7,695 nt of DNA from an uncultured Ideonella sp. (GTDB taxonomy: Bacteria > Pseudomonadota > Gammaproteobacteria > Burkholderiales > Burkholderiaceae): the NCBI GenBank assembly GCA_946479475.1, contig CAMLGG010000253.1, forward strand, positions 1 to 7,695, read 5' to 3'. Of this stretch, positions 1 through 6,308 are shown in pieces. The position numbers were made by a program, and so were the translations under genes. The notes under the pieces were generated by a model that searched no databases, was not told the origin of the DNA, and saw only the letters and a list, made by a program, of their open reading frames with translations. Numbering within the stretch: the stretch's first letter is position 1; the number at the start of each line of letters is the position of its first letter.

Positions 1-545
1 CCGTCGATGGCCTCTCGCGGAATGCGGTTGTCGATGGCGTTGACCACGCCGCCGACCGCGCTGCCACCGTACAGCAGGGCTGCCGGGCCGCGGAGCACCT
101 CCACGCGCTCGATGACCAGCGGGTCGATCGGCACGGCGTGGTCGTAGCTGAGGCTGGAGGCGTCCAGCGACGCGCCGGCGTTGCTCAGCACGCGGATGCG
201 GTCCGCGTCCTGGCCGCGGATGACGGGGCGGTTGGCGTTGGGGCCGAAGTAGGTCGCCGAGACGCCGGGCAGGCCGTCGAGCGTCTCGCCGAGCGAGCTG
301 CCGCGCCGCAGGGTGAGCTTGTCGCCACCGAACGAGGAGGCGGGCGCCACCAGGTCATCGGCGCCCAGGGGGTTGCCGGTGACGACGATGGTCTGGGTGC
401 CGCCGGCCGCGGCGGCGGCGGTCGACTGGGCCCACAGCGAGGCGGGCGCCGTGGCAGCCAGGGCGGCAGCCAGCGCAACGGCGCGCGGACGGGCGGAGAA
501 GGGGAAAGCGAAGGACACGGGAGAAACGGCGATTCGAATGCTCAT
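1..545 (-). CDS. TonB-dependent outer-membrane receptor, ZnuD-like, N-terminal part (cut by left edge)
   Basis: About 181 residues are present; the C-terminal barrel lies beyond position 1. Residues 1-40 form a long basic and hydrophobic signal peptide ending in SLWAQ. A TonB-box-like stretch TQTIVVTG follows at about 50-57. The plug domain comes next, with GETLDGLPGVSATYFGPNA (about 86-104), RPVIRGQDADRIRVL (106-120), DPLVIERVEVLRGP (141-154) and LLYGGSAVGGVVN (157-169). These are standard plug signatures, and the wording (TYFGP, PVIRG, DRIRVL, ALLYGGSAVGG) is closest to the ZnuD zinc-receptor type. Such receptors bind ligand at the cell surface and import it using TonB/ExbBD energy. Downstream position in a ZnuAB operon supports a zinc or zinc-complex substrate, which remains inference. 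The ATG at 545 is the only plausible start, yet it has no Shine-Dalgarno sequence: the preceding mRNA reads GTGTCCTCCC. The 148-nt gap to the upstream gene leaves room for a separate promoter. Confidence 0.93.
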   Translation of the reverse strand, partial: MSIRIAVSPVSFAFPFSARPRAVALAAALAATAPASLWAQSTAAAAAGGTQTIVVTGNPLGADDLVAPASSFGGDKLTLRRGSSLGETLDGLPGVSATYFGPNANRPVIRGQDADRIRVLSNAGASLDASSLSYDHAVPIDPLVIERVEVLRGPAALLYGGSAVGGVVNAIDNRIPREAID

Positions 546-561
546 GGGAGGACACGGGTGA

Positions 562-579
562 TGCCGGCCACGGCCGGCA
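562..579 (-). promoter_or_regulatory. GC-rich inverted repeat in the leader of the TonB receptor gene
   Basis: TGCCGGCC and GGCCGGCA are perfect 8-bp arms separated by 2 nt, ending 16 nt upstream of the receptor ATG at 545. In the transcript this can fold into a short strong hairpin with a 4-6 nt loop, just before a start that lacks a visible ribosome binding site. It could influence translation initiation or be a protein-binding palindrome; no function is proven. A second inverted repeat lies further upstream in the same 148-nt gap, GGCTTG at 655-660 and CAAGCC at 665-670. It has no following T-run, so it is a poor intrinsic terminator. Nothing else is recognisable in 546-693. Confidence 0.35.
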
Positions 580-693
580 CGAGGGGACAGGAGTCGCGCG
601 AGAGGGCGGCGAATGACGCGCGCCGACGCGCCCGGCTGGAAGGCGGGGCGTCGAGGCTTGGAGGCAAGCCGCGCGAGTGCGCGGCGGCGGGGG

Positions 694-1038
694 TCAGCCG
701 CGCAGGGGCGGAGCGCGGCTCTGGTAGCCCAGGACCGGCGCGCCTTGCTCGGCGGCGGTTCCGGCCTCGGCATGCAGCCATGGCGCCAGGACCGGCTGCG
801 GGACCTGCGGCGTGGCCGCGGCCATGCCACCGGCCTGCACCGCGGCCGAAGCCAGGCAGAGCCCGCACGCGGCGGAGTGCAGGGCCTTTTGCTCGCTGTC
901 CGGGTCGGCGACGCGCGCCGCCGCATGCGACAGCTCATGCCACGCCGCGGCCGTCTGCGCCAGTGGCAGCAGCAGGGCCAGCCACAGCAGCCAGGGCAGG
1001 CCGATGCGGGGCAGCAGGCGCTTGCGCAGGCGCGGCAT
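694..1038 (-). CDS. Small exported or membrane-anchored His/Cys protein, DUF2946-like (copy 1)
   Basis: This is a 114-residue protein of unknown function. A basic N-terminus (MPRLRKRLLPR) is followed by a hydrophobic segment at about 12-32 that is either a signal peptide or an anchor. Next come H34-E-L-S-H38, then H54 and C58-G-L-C61, and a Pro/Ala-rich tail. The His and Cys pattern resembles DUF2946-type small proteins, often found beside metal receptor genes, and suggests periplasmic metal binding. The ATG at 1038 was preferred over an in-frame one at 1089. The latter would overlap the aldolase-like gene and add an arginine-rich stretch before the signal sequence. The start lies 16 nt after the stop of the aldolase-like gene, and an AGGA overlaps that TAG stop at a somewhat long distance. 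A close paralogue sits at 5351-5698; the two share 46 of 56 residues over positions 12-67. HELSH formally matches HExxH, but a protease is unlikely at this size. Confidence 0.8.
   Translation of the reverse strand: MPRLRKRLLPRIGLPWLLWLALLLPLAQTAAAWHELSHAAARVADPDSEQKALHSAACGLCLASAAVQAGGMAAATPQVPQPVLAPWLHAEAGTAAEQGAPVLGYQSRAPPLRG
926..1001. repeat. Direct repeat, copy 1 (within the small His/Cys gene)
   Basis: These 76 bp match 5586-5661 in the same orientation at 70 of 76 positions, with no gaps (offset 4660). They include exact runs of 32 bp (926-957) and 26 bp (976-1001). The repeat encodes the shared hydrophobic segment and HELSH region of the two paralogous small proteins. A weaker ungapped match extends left to about 841. 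It reflects gene duplication rather than a mobile repeat. Confidence 0.9.
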
Positions 1039-1054
1039 GGTCGCTCGGCGATTC

Positions 1055-2176
1055 CTACGCCATGGGCCCGGGCGTGGCCTGCGCCGCACGAAGCAGGGCC
1101 TCGACGTGGCCCGCGGCCTCGGCGTCGGTCCACTGGTCGGCCGCGTCCCCGACGACCACCTCGATCATCGCGTGGCCTGGCCAGGTGGAGGCGGCGCTGC
1201 GGCCGGCGATCCAGAAGCCGCTCGCCGCAGCGTGCGAGGCCAGGGCGGCATCGAGCCGCTGGCGCTCCATCGGCAGGTGAAGCTGGAAGGCGTTGGTCTG
1301 CGGCGGCTCGGGCGCGACGCGCACGCCCGGCACGAGCGCGAGCGCCTGCGCGAGGCGCAGCGCCCGCTCGCGGTAGGCCTTCATGCGAGGCAGGTGCCTG
1401 TCGAGCCCGGCCATGGCCGAAAGCACGTAGGGGAAGGCGGTGAAGAGGTTGCCGGCAAGCCGCGACTTCCAGGGCTTGACGCGGGCGATGAAGTCTTCCG
1501 ACCCGGCCAGCACGCAGCCGCCCAGGCCGCCCAGGCCCTTGTAGAACGAGACGTAGACGGAGTCGGCGAGGGCGGCGATTTCCGCAGGCGCACGGTCGTA
1601 GAACGCGGCGGCTTCCCACAGGCGTGCGCCATCGAAATGCAGGGGCAGCTCATGCTCGCGACACCATTGGGCGAGGGCGACCAGCTCTTCCCAGCCGGGC
1701 AGGCGATAGCCGCCCCGGCGCAGCGGCAGCTCTGCCATCACCAGCGAGGGCCGCTCGACCGCCAGCGGGCGCAGGTCGTCGGCCGTGAGCGGCTGGTCGA
1801 TGCCGCCGGCGCGCAGGCTGCGCAGGCCCATCAGCTGCTCGTAGGCGAGCGACTCGTCCAACTCGACGTGCGACTGCCGGTGCAGGATCACCGGCGCGTG
1901 CAGGCGGTCGCCGGCCCACACCCGCATGGCGGCCAGTTGCGCGGCCACGCCCTTGTGCATGAACAGCGCGGCCGGCTTGCCCAGCAGCGTGGCGACACGG
2001 CGTTGCAAGAGGTCGATGAGCGCACCTTCGCCGTACTGGTCCAGGCCGCCTTCGGCCTCGGGGCGCGCCGCGAGCTCGGCCAGGGCCTCTCGCATCGAGC
2101 GTCGCGGCACGTGGCCGCTCAACCACGCGGCGCAGGCGTCGCGGGCGGCATTGGGGTCGGTGGCGGGGGTCTGCAT
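1055..2176 (-). CDS. PLP-dependent threonine-aldolase/beta-eliminating-lyase family protein
   Basis: This 373-residue fold-type I PLP enzyme belongs to the family of low-specificity L-threonine aldolases, which cleave threonine to glycine and acetaldehyde. Visible landmarks are YGEG (48-51), ALFMHKGVAAQLA (70-82), QSHVELDE with H104 as the probable ring-stacking His, HFDGAR (180-185; D182 to the pyridine nitrogen, R185 to the substrate carboxylate) and SFYKGLGGLGG with K213 as the likely Schiff-base lysine. It departs from typical family members. The usual N-terminal RSDT substrate motif is replaced by LSGHVPRRSMREAL, the SGT of the phosphate-binding turn reads KGV, and it is somewhat longer than the usual roughly 340 residues. 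Substrate specificity is therefore uncertain. The start was chosen 14 nt after the permease stop; the ribosome site is weak (GAAG). Its place between a metal permease and a small metal-binding-like gene suggests a role linked to metal starvation or ligand synthesis. That is inference. Confidence 0.87.
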   Translation of the reverse strand: MQTPATDPNAARDACAAWLSGHVPRRSMREALAELAARPEAEGGLDQYGEGALIDLLQRRVATLLGKPAALFMHKGVAAQLAAMRVWAGDRLHAPVILHRQSHVELDESLAYEQLMGLRSLRAGGIDQPLTADDLRPLAVERPSLVMAELPLRRGGYRLPGWEELVALAQWCREHELPLHFDGARLWEAAAFYDRAPAEIAALADSVYVSFYKGLGGLGGCVLAGSEDFIARVKPWKSRLAGNLFTAFPYVLSAMAGLDRHLPRMKAYRERALRLAQALALVPGVRVAPEPPQTNAFQLHLPMERQRLDAALASHAAASGFWIAGRSAASTWPGHAMIEVVVGDAADQWTDAEAAGHVEALLRAAQATPGPMA

Positions 2177-2190
2177 CGGGCGATCTTCGC

Positions 2191-2964
2191 TCAGGCGGGC
2201 TGCCCCGGTTCGGCAGGCAGGAGCAGCGAGACGGCCAGTCCCGACGCGGCCAGCGCCCAGACGATCACCGCGCCCGAGGGCAGGTCCCACAGCGCCGAGA
2301 GCGCCAGGCCGATGGCATAGCCGGCGGCCCCGATCGCATAGCCGACGAAATGCCTGCGGGGGCCGCGCAGGCCTCGCGTGGCGAGCGCCGGGATGATGAG
2401 GCTGGAGAAGACCAGGTACACGCCGACGAGCTGGACCGACGCCGTCACCGCCAGCGCGAAGACTCCGTAGAAGCCGAAGCGGCCCAGGCGGCGCGCCAGG
2501 CCGAAGCCGAGCGCGGCGACGAGCAGCACGGTGAGTCCCGCGAGCCAGGCCAGCTGGGTGGTCGTGACCCACAGGACCTGGCCGACCAGCAGCTCCTTCA
2601 GGTGCTCGCCGCCGTGCGGGTTGCCGGCCAGCAGCAGGATGCCGGCGCAGGCCGCGAGGATGAACATCACGCCGATCAGCGCCTCCTGCTGCTCGGGCAG
2701 CTTCTTCTCCGTCCAGGTCAGCAGCAGGGCGCCAAGCAAGGCGGCGCAGGCGGCCGCCGCCTGCACCGCCACGCCCCCTTCCGGCAGGCCCATCGCATCG
2801 GCGGCGATCACGCCGAGCCCGGCGATCTGCGCGATCGCCAGGTCGATGAAGACGATGCCGCGGTCCAGCACCTGGGTGCCGAGCGGGACGTGGGTCAGCA
2901 GCACCAGCAGGCCGGCGGCGAGCGCAGGGCCGAGGATGCTCGTGTCGAGCGCGCTCCAGTTCAT
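2191..2964 (-). CDS. znuB: Zinc/manganese-type ABC transporter permease (ABC-3 family, ZnuB-like)
   Basis: This 257-residue polytopic inner-membrane protein has about seven or eight hydrophobic segments, near residues 10-28, 40-60, 66-84, 97-114, 134-154, 163-190, 207-225 and 232-250. The ABC-3 family signature appears as DLAIAQIAGLG (41-51), EALIGVMFILAACAGILLL (94-112) and VGVYLVFSSLIIPALATRG (180-198). Such permeases form the channel for divalent metal delivered by a ZnuA-type protein and are powered by a ZnuC-type ATPase. The start ATG overlaps the znuA stop as ATGA (2961-2964), indicating translational coupling. The stop lies 14 nt before the PLP-enzyme start. HGGEH (117-121) lies in a loop and could contact metal. 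No ATPase gene is found in this window, although the cytoplasmic EQQEA loop that would contact one is retained. The family is clear; zinc as the metal is inferred from neighbours. Confidence 0.92.
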   Translation of the reverse strand: MNWSALDTSILGPALAAGLLVLLTHVPLGTQVLDRGIVFIDLAIAQIAGLGVIAADAMGLPEGGVAVQAAAACAALLGALLLTWTEKKLPEQQEALIGVMFILAACAGILLLAGNPHGGEHLKELLVGQVLWVTTTQLAWLAGLTVLLVAALGFGLARRLGRFGFYGVFALAVTASVQLVGVYLVFSSLIIPALATRGLRGPRRHFVGYAIGAAGYAIGLALSALWDLPSGAVIVWALAASGLAVSLLLPAEPGQPA

Positions 2965-3884
2965 TTGGCGGCGGGCCCGGCAGCGGCGAGCAGTTGCGCC
3001 AGCGTGTCGTCGAACAGGCCGAACAGGTCCTTGGCGCCCGGCGTGCCGCCGACGGTGAAGGCCAGCTTCACCGCCGGGATGCCGGCGTTCTTGCTGAGCC
3101 ACTCCGACGGCCGTCCGTCCTGGTAGGCGGCACGGATCACCATGCGGGCCGGCGTGCCCTTGAGCGTGGCGAGCACGCCTTGCAGGTGGGCTGCGCTCGG
3201 CTCGACGCCGGGCTTGGGCTCCAGCACCGCCACCTCCTTCAGGCCCAGCCAGTCGTAGAGGTACACGAAGGCCTTGTGCTGCGAGACGACGGGCAGGCCC
3301 TTCAGCGGCGCCGCCTGAGCGTTCCAGCGCGCCATCGCCTGCTGCCAGCGCTGGCTGAAGTCGGCGGCGCGGCGGGCGTAGTCGGCGGCATGCGAAGGAT
3401 CCACCTGCTGCAGCCGCGCGGCCAGGGCGGTGGCGACCTGCGCGATGTTGCGCGGGTCGGTCTGGATGTGCGGGTTGCCGGCCGCATGCACGTCGCCCTG
3501 GGCGCGGTCGAGCTGCGTCGGCACCTCGAGCTTGCGCACCGCGTCGGCGGCGGCGAAGTGGCCCGGCTGGCCGGGCTGGACCTTGGCGTTGCCGGCCTGC
3601 TGCAGCAGCACCGGCAGCCAGCCGATCTCGAGCTCGGCGCCGGTGCAGACGACCAGGTCGGCGTTGCGGGTGCGGGCGATCAGGCTGGGCTTGGCCTGGA
3701 CCTGGTGCGGGTCCTGCAGCGCGCCGGTGGCCACCGTCACGTCGACCAGGTCGCCGCCGAGCTCCTGCGCCAGCGCGCCCCACTCGGGCTCGCAGGCGAA
3801 GACGCGCAGCGCGGCCTGCGCGGGCAGGGCCGCCAGCAGTGCCGGCACGGCCAGGGCGAAGGACAGGAGGGACTTCTTCATCAT
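2961..3884 (-). CDS. znuA: Periplasmic metal-binding protein of an ABC transporter (ZnuA/TroA family)
   Basis: This 307-residue cluster A-I solute-binding protein captures periplasmic Zn(II) or a similar divalent metal and hands it to the permease encoded immediately downstream. A Sec signal peptide spans residues 1-24 (MMKKSLLSFALAVPALLAALPAQA). Three histidines fall where the family keeps its metal ligands: H60 in DPHQ, H139 in GNPHI and H203 in SQHKAF. The long linker helix between the two lobes corresponds to about 145-190. The His/Asp-rich loop typical of enterobacterial ZnuA is absent. The C-terminal lobe has FTVGGTPGAKDL rather than a clear acidic ligand, so the fourth ligand is uncertain. 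Two adjacent ATGs (3884, 3881) are possible starts; GGAG at 3892-3895 lies 7 nt from the first. The gene begins 14 nt after the barrel-protein stop, and its TGA overlaps the znuB ATG. Confidence 0.93.
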   Translation of the reverse strand: MMKKSLLSFALAVPALLAALPAQAALRVFACEPEWGALAQELGGDLVDVTVATGALQDPHQVQAKPSLIARTRNADLVVCTGAELEIGWLPVLLQQAGNAKVQPGQPGHFAAADAVRKLEVPTQLDRAQGDVHAAGNPHIQTDPRNIAQVATALAARLQQVDPSHAADYARRAADFSQRWQQAMARWNAQAAPLKGLPVVSQHKAFVYLYDWLGLKEVAVLEPKPGVEPSAAHLQGVLATLKGTPARMVIRAAYQDGRPSEWLSKNAGIPAVKLAFTVGGTPGAKDLFGLFDDTLAQLLAAAGPAAK

Positions 3885-3891
3885 CGTTCGG

Positions 3892-3895
3892 CTCC
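3892..3895 (-). promoter_or_regulatory. Ribosome binding site of znuA
   Basis: GGAG on the minus strand lies 7 nt upstream of the first of two tandem ATG codons (3884) and sits immediately upstream of the TGA-to-ATG junction with the barrel-protein gene. It favours the MMKK start. Confidence 0.55.
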
Positions 3896-3898
3896 GGT

Positions 3899-5269
3899 TC
3901 AGAAGCTGTGGGCGCCGTGGGCGCCGAGGCTCGTCTGGTACTGCAGCATCAGCTGGTGGTCGGTCGCGCCCTGGCGCGAGCGGTCCTGCGCGAGTTGCAG
4001 GCGCACGCGCGAGAACTCGCTCGGGTTGAAGTCCAGCATCAGGCTGGTCTTGCGCGGCGTGTAGCCGGTGAGCGCGTACAGGCCGGCGTTGGCGCCGTAG
4101 TCGGGCGTGCCGCTGTCGAGCTGCTCGGAGCGCACGCCCAGGCGCCAGCGGGGCATGAACTGCCACACGCCCTGCAGGTACCAGCCCGACTGGGTGGAGG
4201 CGTAGCCGGCCGTATCGGCCCCGTCGGGCGCGAGCTCGCCGCTGCGCCGGCTCTGCAAGTACTCGCCCTGGAGCTTGAAGTTCGTACGCGTGGCGTTGCC
4301 GTCGGGCGCCCACTTCCACACGCCGTCGGCCACCCAGACGCGGGTGTGGCCGCGGAAGGCCGCCGCCAGCGGGCTGCCGTCCACGCCGTCGCCCACCAGG
4401 CCGAGGCCATCGGCCTGCGCGTTCAGGACCGACAGGCCGGCGCGCCAGCTGTGGCTTTCGCCGATGTCCCCGCCGGTGTGCGCGCTGAAGGACGCCATGC
4501 CGATGCCGTTGCGCGAGTTGTCGCCGCCGGGAAAGCCCCGCCCGCGCCCCAGCTCCAGGCCGAGCTCGAGGAACTGGTCGGTCGGCGCCAGCCAGGTCAG
4601 CTGCAGGCCGTCGTCGCCATGCTGGCCGCCGAAGAAGGCCTGGTAGGCCAGCGGTGCGTCGGCGAAGTCCCAGGTGTGGGCGTGCTGCGGGTTCAGGTAG
4701 CCGACGTTCGAGAGGAAGCGCCCCGCCTTGAGGCTGAAGCCCTCGCCCAGCGCGGTGGTCTGGATGTAGGCCTCCTCGACCTCGACGCCGTCGTCCGGCG
4801 CGAGCGCGATGTTGGCCACGCCGCGCAGCCACGGGTCGATGCTGGCGGACAGGCCGAGCTCCGACTCGGCCAGGTTGAAGCCGCGCTCGCCGGGGCCGAT
4901 CTCGGCCTCCTGCGGCAGCTGCAGGCCGGTAATGCGCCAGCCGGACGGATCCTCCGACGTGCGGGTGTAGCCCCCCGAGAGGATGAGCGAGATAGCGGGG
5001 TTGAAGGCGTTGGCGCCGGCCGCAGACGGCGCCGGCATCGGCGGCGCCGAGGCCATGGCCGGCGCCGCGGCAGATGCACTCGCGGCCTGGGCCTCGGCCG
5101 CCTTCAACCGCGTCTCGAGGTCCTGCAGCCTCGCCTCGTAGGCGTTGCGCAGGGCCGCGATCTCTTCACGCAGCGCCTGGAGTTCGGCGGGCGCGGCGCT
5201 GGTCTGGGCGTGCGCCGTCCAGGGCGCCGCCAGGGCGAGGGCCAGGCTCGCCGGCAAGAACTTGGGCAT
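3899..5269 (-). CDS. Outer-membrane beta-barrel (porin-like) protein with periplasmic coiled coil
   Basis: This 456-residue protein starts with a signal peptide at 1-21, ending in TAHA. A heptad-rich coiled coil follows at about 28-62 (AELQALREEIAALRNAYEAR and onward). Next is an Ala/Pro/Ser-rich linker at about 62-85, then a long region of alternating amphipathic strands (for example NPAISLILSGGY, SLKAGRFLSNVGYLNPQHAH, WYLQGVWQFMPRWRLGVRSEQL). It ends in a terminal Phe (GAHGAHSF), the usual C-terminal signal of outer-membrane barrels. The architecture resembles trimeric OprP/OprO-type porins with an N-terminal coiled coil. No TonB box or plug domain is visible, so it is probably a passive or selective channel. 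Placement directly ahead of znuA suggests it feeds metal to the periplasm; that is inference. The start at 5269 is the only Met before the signal peptide; its SD (GGAG, in a palindrome) is about 11 nt upstream. The exact family is not identified. Confidence 0.82.
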   Translation of the reverse strand: MPKFLPASLALALAAPWTAHAQTSAAPAELQALREEIAALRNAYEARLQDLETRLKAAEAQAASASAAAPAMASAPPMPAPSAAGANAFNPAISLILSGGYTRTSEDPSGWRITGLQLPQEAEIGPGERGFNLAESELGLSASIDPWLRGVANIALAPDDGVEVEEAYIQTTALGEGFSLKAGRFLSNVGYLNPQHAHTWDFADAPLAYQAFFGGQHGDDGLQLTWLAPTDQFLELGLELGRGRGFPGGDNSRNGIGMASFSAHTGGDIGESHSWRAGLSVLNAQADGLGLVGDGVDGSPLAAAFRGHTRVWVADGVWKWAPDGNATRTNFKLQGEYLQSRRSGELAPDGADTAGYASTQSGWYLQGVWQFMPRWRLGVRSEQLDSGTPDYGANAGLYALTGYTPRKTSLMLDFNPSEFSRVRLQLAQDRSRQGATDHQLMLQYQTSLGAHGAHSF

Positions 5270-5271
5270 GG

Positions 5272-5283
5272 GGAGTCGACTCC
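5272..5283. promoter_or_regulatory. Perfect 12-bp palindrome at the barrel-gene start
   Basis: GGAGTCGACTCC is a perfect self-complementary 12-mer ending 3 nt before the barrel-protein ATG (5269). Its GGAG is the only Shine-Dalgarno-like sequence there. In RNA a zero-spacer palindrome folds poorly, but it could pair between transcripts or bind a dimeric regulator. It may also be chance. The rest of the 81-nt gap (5270-5350) holds only loose GC-rich complementarity, such as AGCGCC at 5300-5305 with GGCGCT at 5333-5338, and no clear terminator. Confidence 0.25.
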
Positions 5284-5350
5284 AGCGGATGGATCGGGAA
5301 GCGCCGGAAGCACCGCTTGCGAGGCGGCGCCGGGCGCTGTGGGCGAACGA

Positions 5351-5698
5351 TCAGCAGGAGCGGACGGGCGGGGCGCGGCTCAGGTAGGCGAGCGCCGGCG
5401 AGGCGGCCGCGCGGGGCGTTTCGGCCAGGGCGTGGAGCGGCTGGGCCAGCGCCGGGTGCGGGACGGCCGGTGCGGCCGACGCCGTGCCGGCGCCATGCAC
5501 GGCGGCCGAGGCGAGGCAAAGCCCGCAGGCGGCGGCATGGACGGCCTTCTGGTCGCCATCCTGCTCGGCAGCGCGGCCGGCTGCGTGCGACAGCTCATGC
5601 CACGCCGCGGCCGTCTGTGCCAGGGGCAGCAAGGCGGCCAGCCACAGCAGCCAGGGCAGGCTGATGCGCGACAGGCGACGGCACAGGGGGCGGTTCAT
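5351..5698 (-). CDS. Small exported or membrane-anchored His/Cys protein, DUF2946-like (copy 2)
   Basis: This 115-residue protein is a paralogue of the one at 694-1038. A basic N-terminus (MNRPLCRRLSR) precedes a hydrophobic segment at about 12-32. Residues 23-40 (LLPLAQTAAAWHELSHAA) and 56-67 (AACGLCLASAAV) are identical to the other copy, which conserves H34, H38, H54, C58 and C61. The acidic linker between them and the C-terminal tail have diverged, and this copy gains H68, H81 and H89 and a terminal Cys. That conservation pattern points to the His/Cys cluster as the functional core, plausibly a periplasmic metal site, but function is not established. It lies 42 nt after the sigma-factor stop and 81 nt before the barrel gene. 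No good Shine-Dalgarno is visible ahead of the ATG at 5698, so translation may depend on read-through from the sigma gene. Confidence 0.8.
   Translation of the reverse strand: MNRPLCRRLSRISLPWLLWLAALLPLAQTAAAWHELSHAAGRAAEQDGDQKAVHAAACGLCLASAAVHGAGTASAAPAVPHPALAQPLHALAETPRAAASPALAYLSRAPPVRSC
5586..5661. repeat. Direct repeat, copy 2 (within the second small His/Cys gene)
   Basis: This is the partner of the repeat at 926-1001, with 70 of 76 bases identical and the same orientation. The two copies bracket the barrel, znuA, znuB and PLP-enzyme genes. Recombination between them could therefore delete that block, although the exact runs (32 and 26 bp) are short. Confidence 0.9.
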
Positions 5699-5740
5699 GG
5701 CAAGGCGCGGATCTTACGCCGGCGCCATGACATCGGCTGG

Positions 5741-6295
5741 TCAGGCGCGCAGGGCGGCGAACAGCAGCAGGCGGGCCTTCTCCCAATCGCGCCGGATGGT
5801 GCGCTTGTTGAGGTCCAGGGCTTCGGCGATCTCGTCGTCGGAGTAGCCGCCGAAGTAGCGCATCTCGACCACCACCGCCATCCGGGGCTCGGCCTGCTCC
5901 AGCACGAGCAGCGCATCGTTGACCTGCAGGATCTCGGTCTCGCCGGCCGGCAGGTTGTCGCGGATCTGGGTGTTCAGCGTCAGGTCGGCCTGGCCGCCCC
6001 CGCGCCTTTGCGCCTGGCGCTCGCGTACGGTGTCGATGATCACCGAGCGCATGACCCGGGAGGAGTAGGCGAAGAAGGCCTTGCGGTCTTCCAGCCGCAG
6101 GTGGCCCGCGGCGAGAAAGCGCAGGTAGGCCTCGTGCACCAGCGCGGTCGTCTCCAGCATGGTGTTGCGGCCGCCGCTGCGCAGCCGCGCCCGCGCCAGC
6201 TTGCGCAGCTCGGGGTAGGCCGCGGCGAAGAGCTCGTCGCGGGCATCGGGGTGGTCGCTGCCGACCTTCTGGATGAGCTGTGTGAGGCTCGTCAT
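5741..6295 (-). CDS. ECF sigma factor of the kinase-linked TIGR02999/ECF43-like group
   Basis: This 184-residue protein is an RNA polymerase sigma factor with only regions 2 and 4. Region 2 spans about residues 15-95 and includes PELRKLARARL (28-38), ALVHEAYLRF (51-60), RKAFFAYSSRVMRSVIIDTVR (71-91) and the basic RERQAQRRGGG. Region 4 spans about 125-182, with EPRMAVVVEMRYFGGYSDDEIAEAL and the helix-turn-helix SDDEIAEALDLNKRTIRRDWEKAR. The ALVHEAYLRF signature is characteristic of TIGR02999. Ordinary ECF sigmas have a DAED-type acidic motif just before this; here it is L-E-T49-T50, which in ECF43 sigmas is the phosphorylation-controlled site. No anti-sigma gene is adjacent. The start at 6295 is well supported by GGGAGG at 6303-6308, 7 nt upstream. 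The stop lies 42 nt before a small His/Cys gene of the metal-uptake cluster, so the sigma may be co-transcribed with, and control, that cluster. Confidence 0.93.
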   Translation of the reverse strand: MTSLTQLIQKVGSDHPDARDELFAAAYPELRKLARARLRSGGRNTMLETTALVHEAYLRFLAAGHLRLEDRKAFFAYSSRVMRSVIIDTVRERQAQRRGGGQADLTLNTQIRDNLPAGETEILQVNDALLVLEQAEPRMAVVVEMRYFGGYSDDEIAEALDLNKRTIRRDWEKARLLLFAALRA

Positions 6296-6302
6296 GGAGC
6301 CG

Positions 6303-6308
6303 CCTCCC
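6303..6308 (-). promoter_or_regulatory. Ribosome binding site of the sigma factor gene
   Basis: GGGAGG on the minus strand, 7 nt before the ATG at 6295, is the strongest Shine-Dalgarno on this strand in the window and fixes the sigma-factor start. Confidence 0.8.

Noticed and set aside
970..1000. HELSH in the small proteins as an HExxH zinc-protease motif
   Set aside because: The proteins are only 114-115 residues and the motif lies at the end of the signal or anchor segment. No third ligand pattern or protease fold is visible. Simple metal coordination together with H54 and CxxC is more likely.
812..2320. Plus-strand 502-residue open frame opposite the PLP-enzyme gene
   Set aside because: Its translation is a GC-driven mirror of the minus-strand gene, with no recognisable motifs and no ribosome binding site; the minus frame carries complete PLP-enzyme motifs.
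5300..5338. Possible terminator hairpin (AGCGCC/GGCGCT) between the second small gene and the barrel gene
   Set aside because: The stem is 6 bp with a loop of more than 25 nt and no following T-run. Random complementarity is expected in such GC-rich DNA.
926..5661. Paired direct repeats as ends of a mobile element
   Set aside because: The repeats are coding sequence of two paralogous genes, and no transposase, integrase or terminal inverted repeats are present. Gene duplication explains them.
5696..5734. Tiny upstream frame (MSWRRRKIRALP) whose TGA overlaps the ATG of the second small protein
   Set aside because: It could couple translation, but there is no ribosome site and the other paralogue has no equivalent. 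It may be coincidence, so it was not annotated as a gene.
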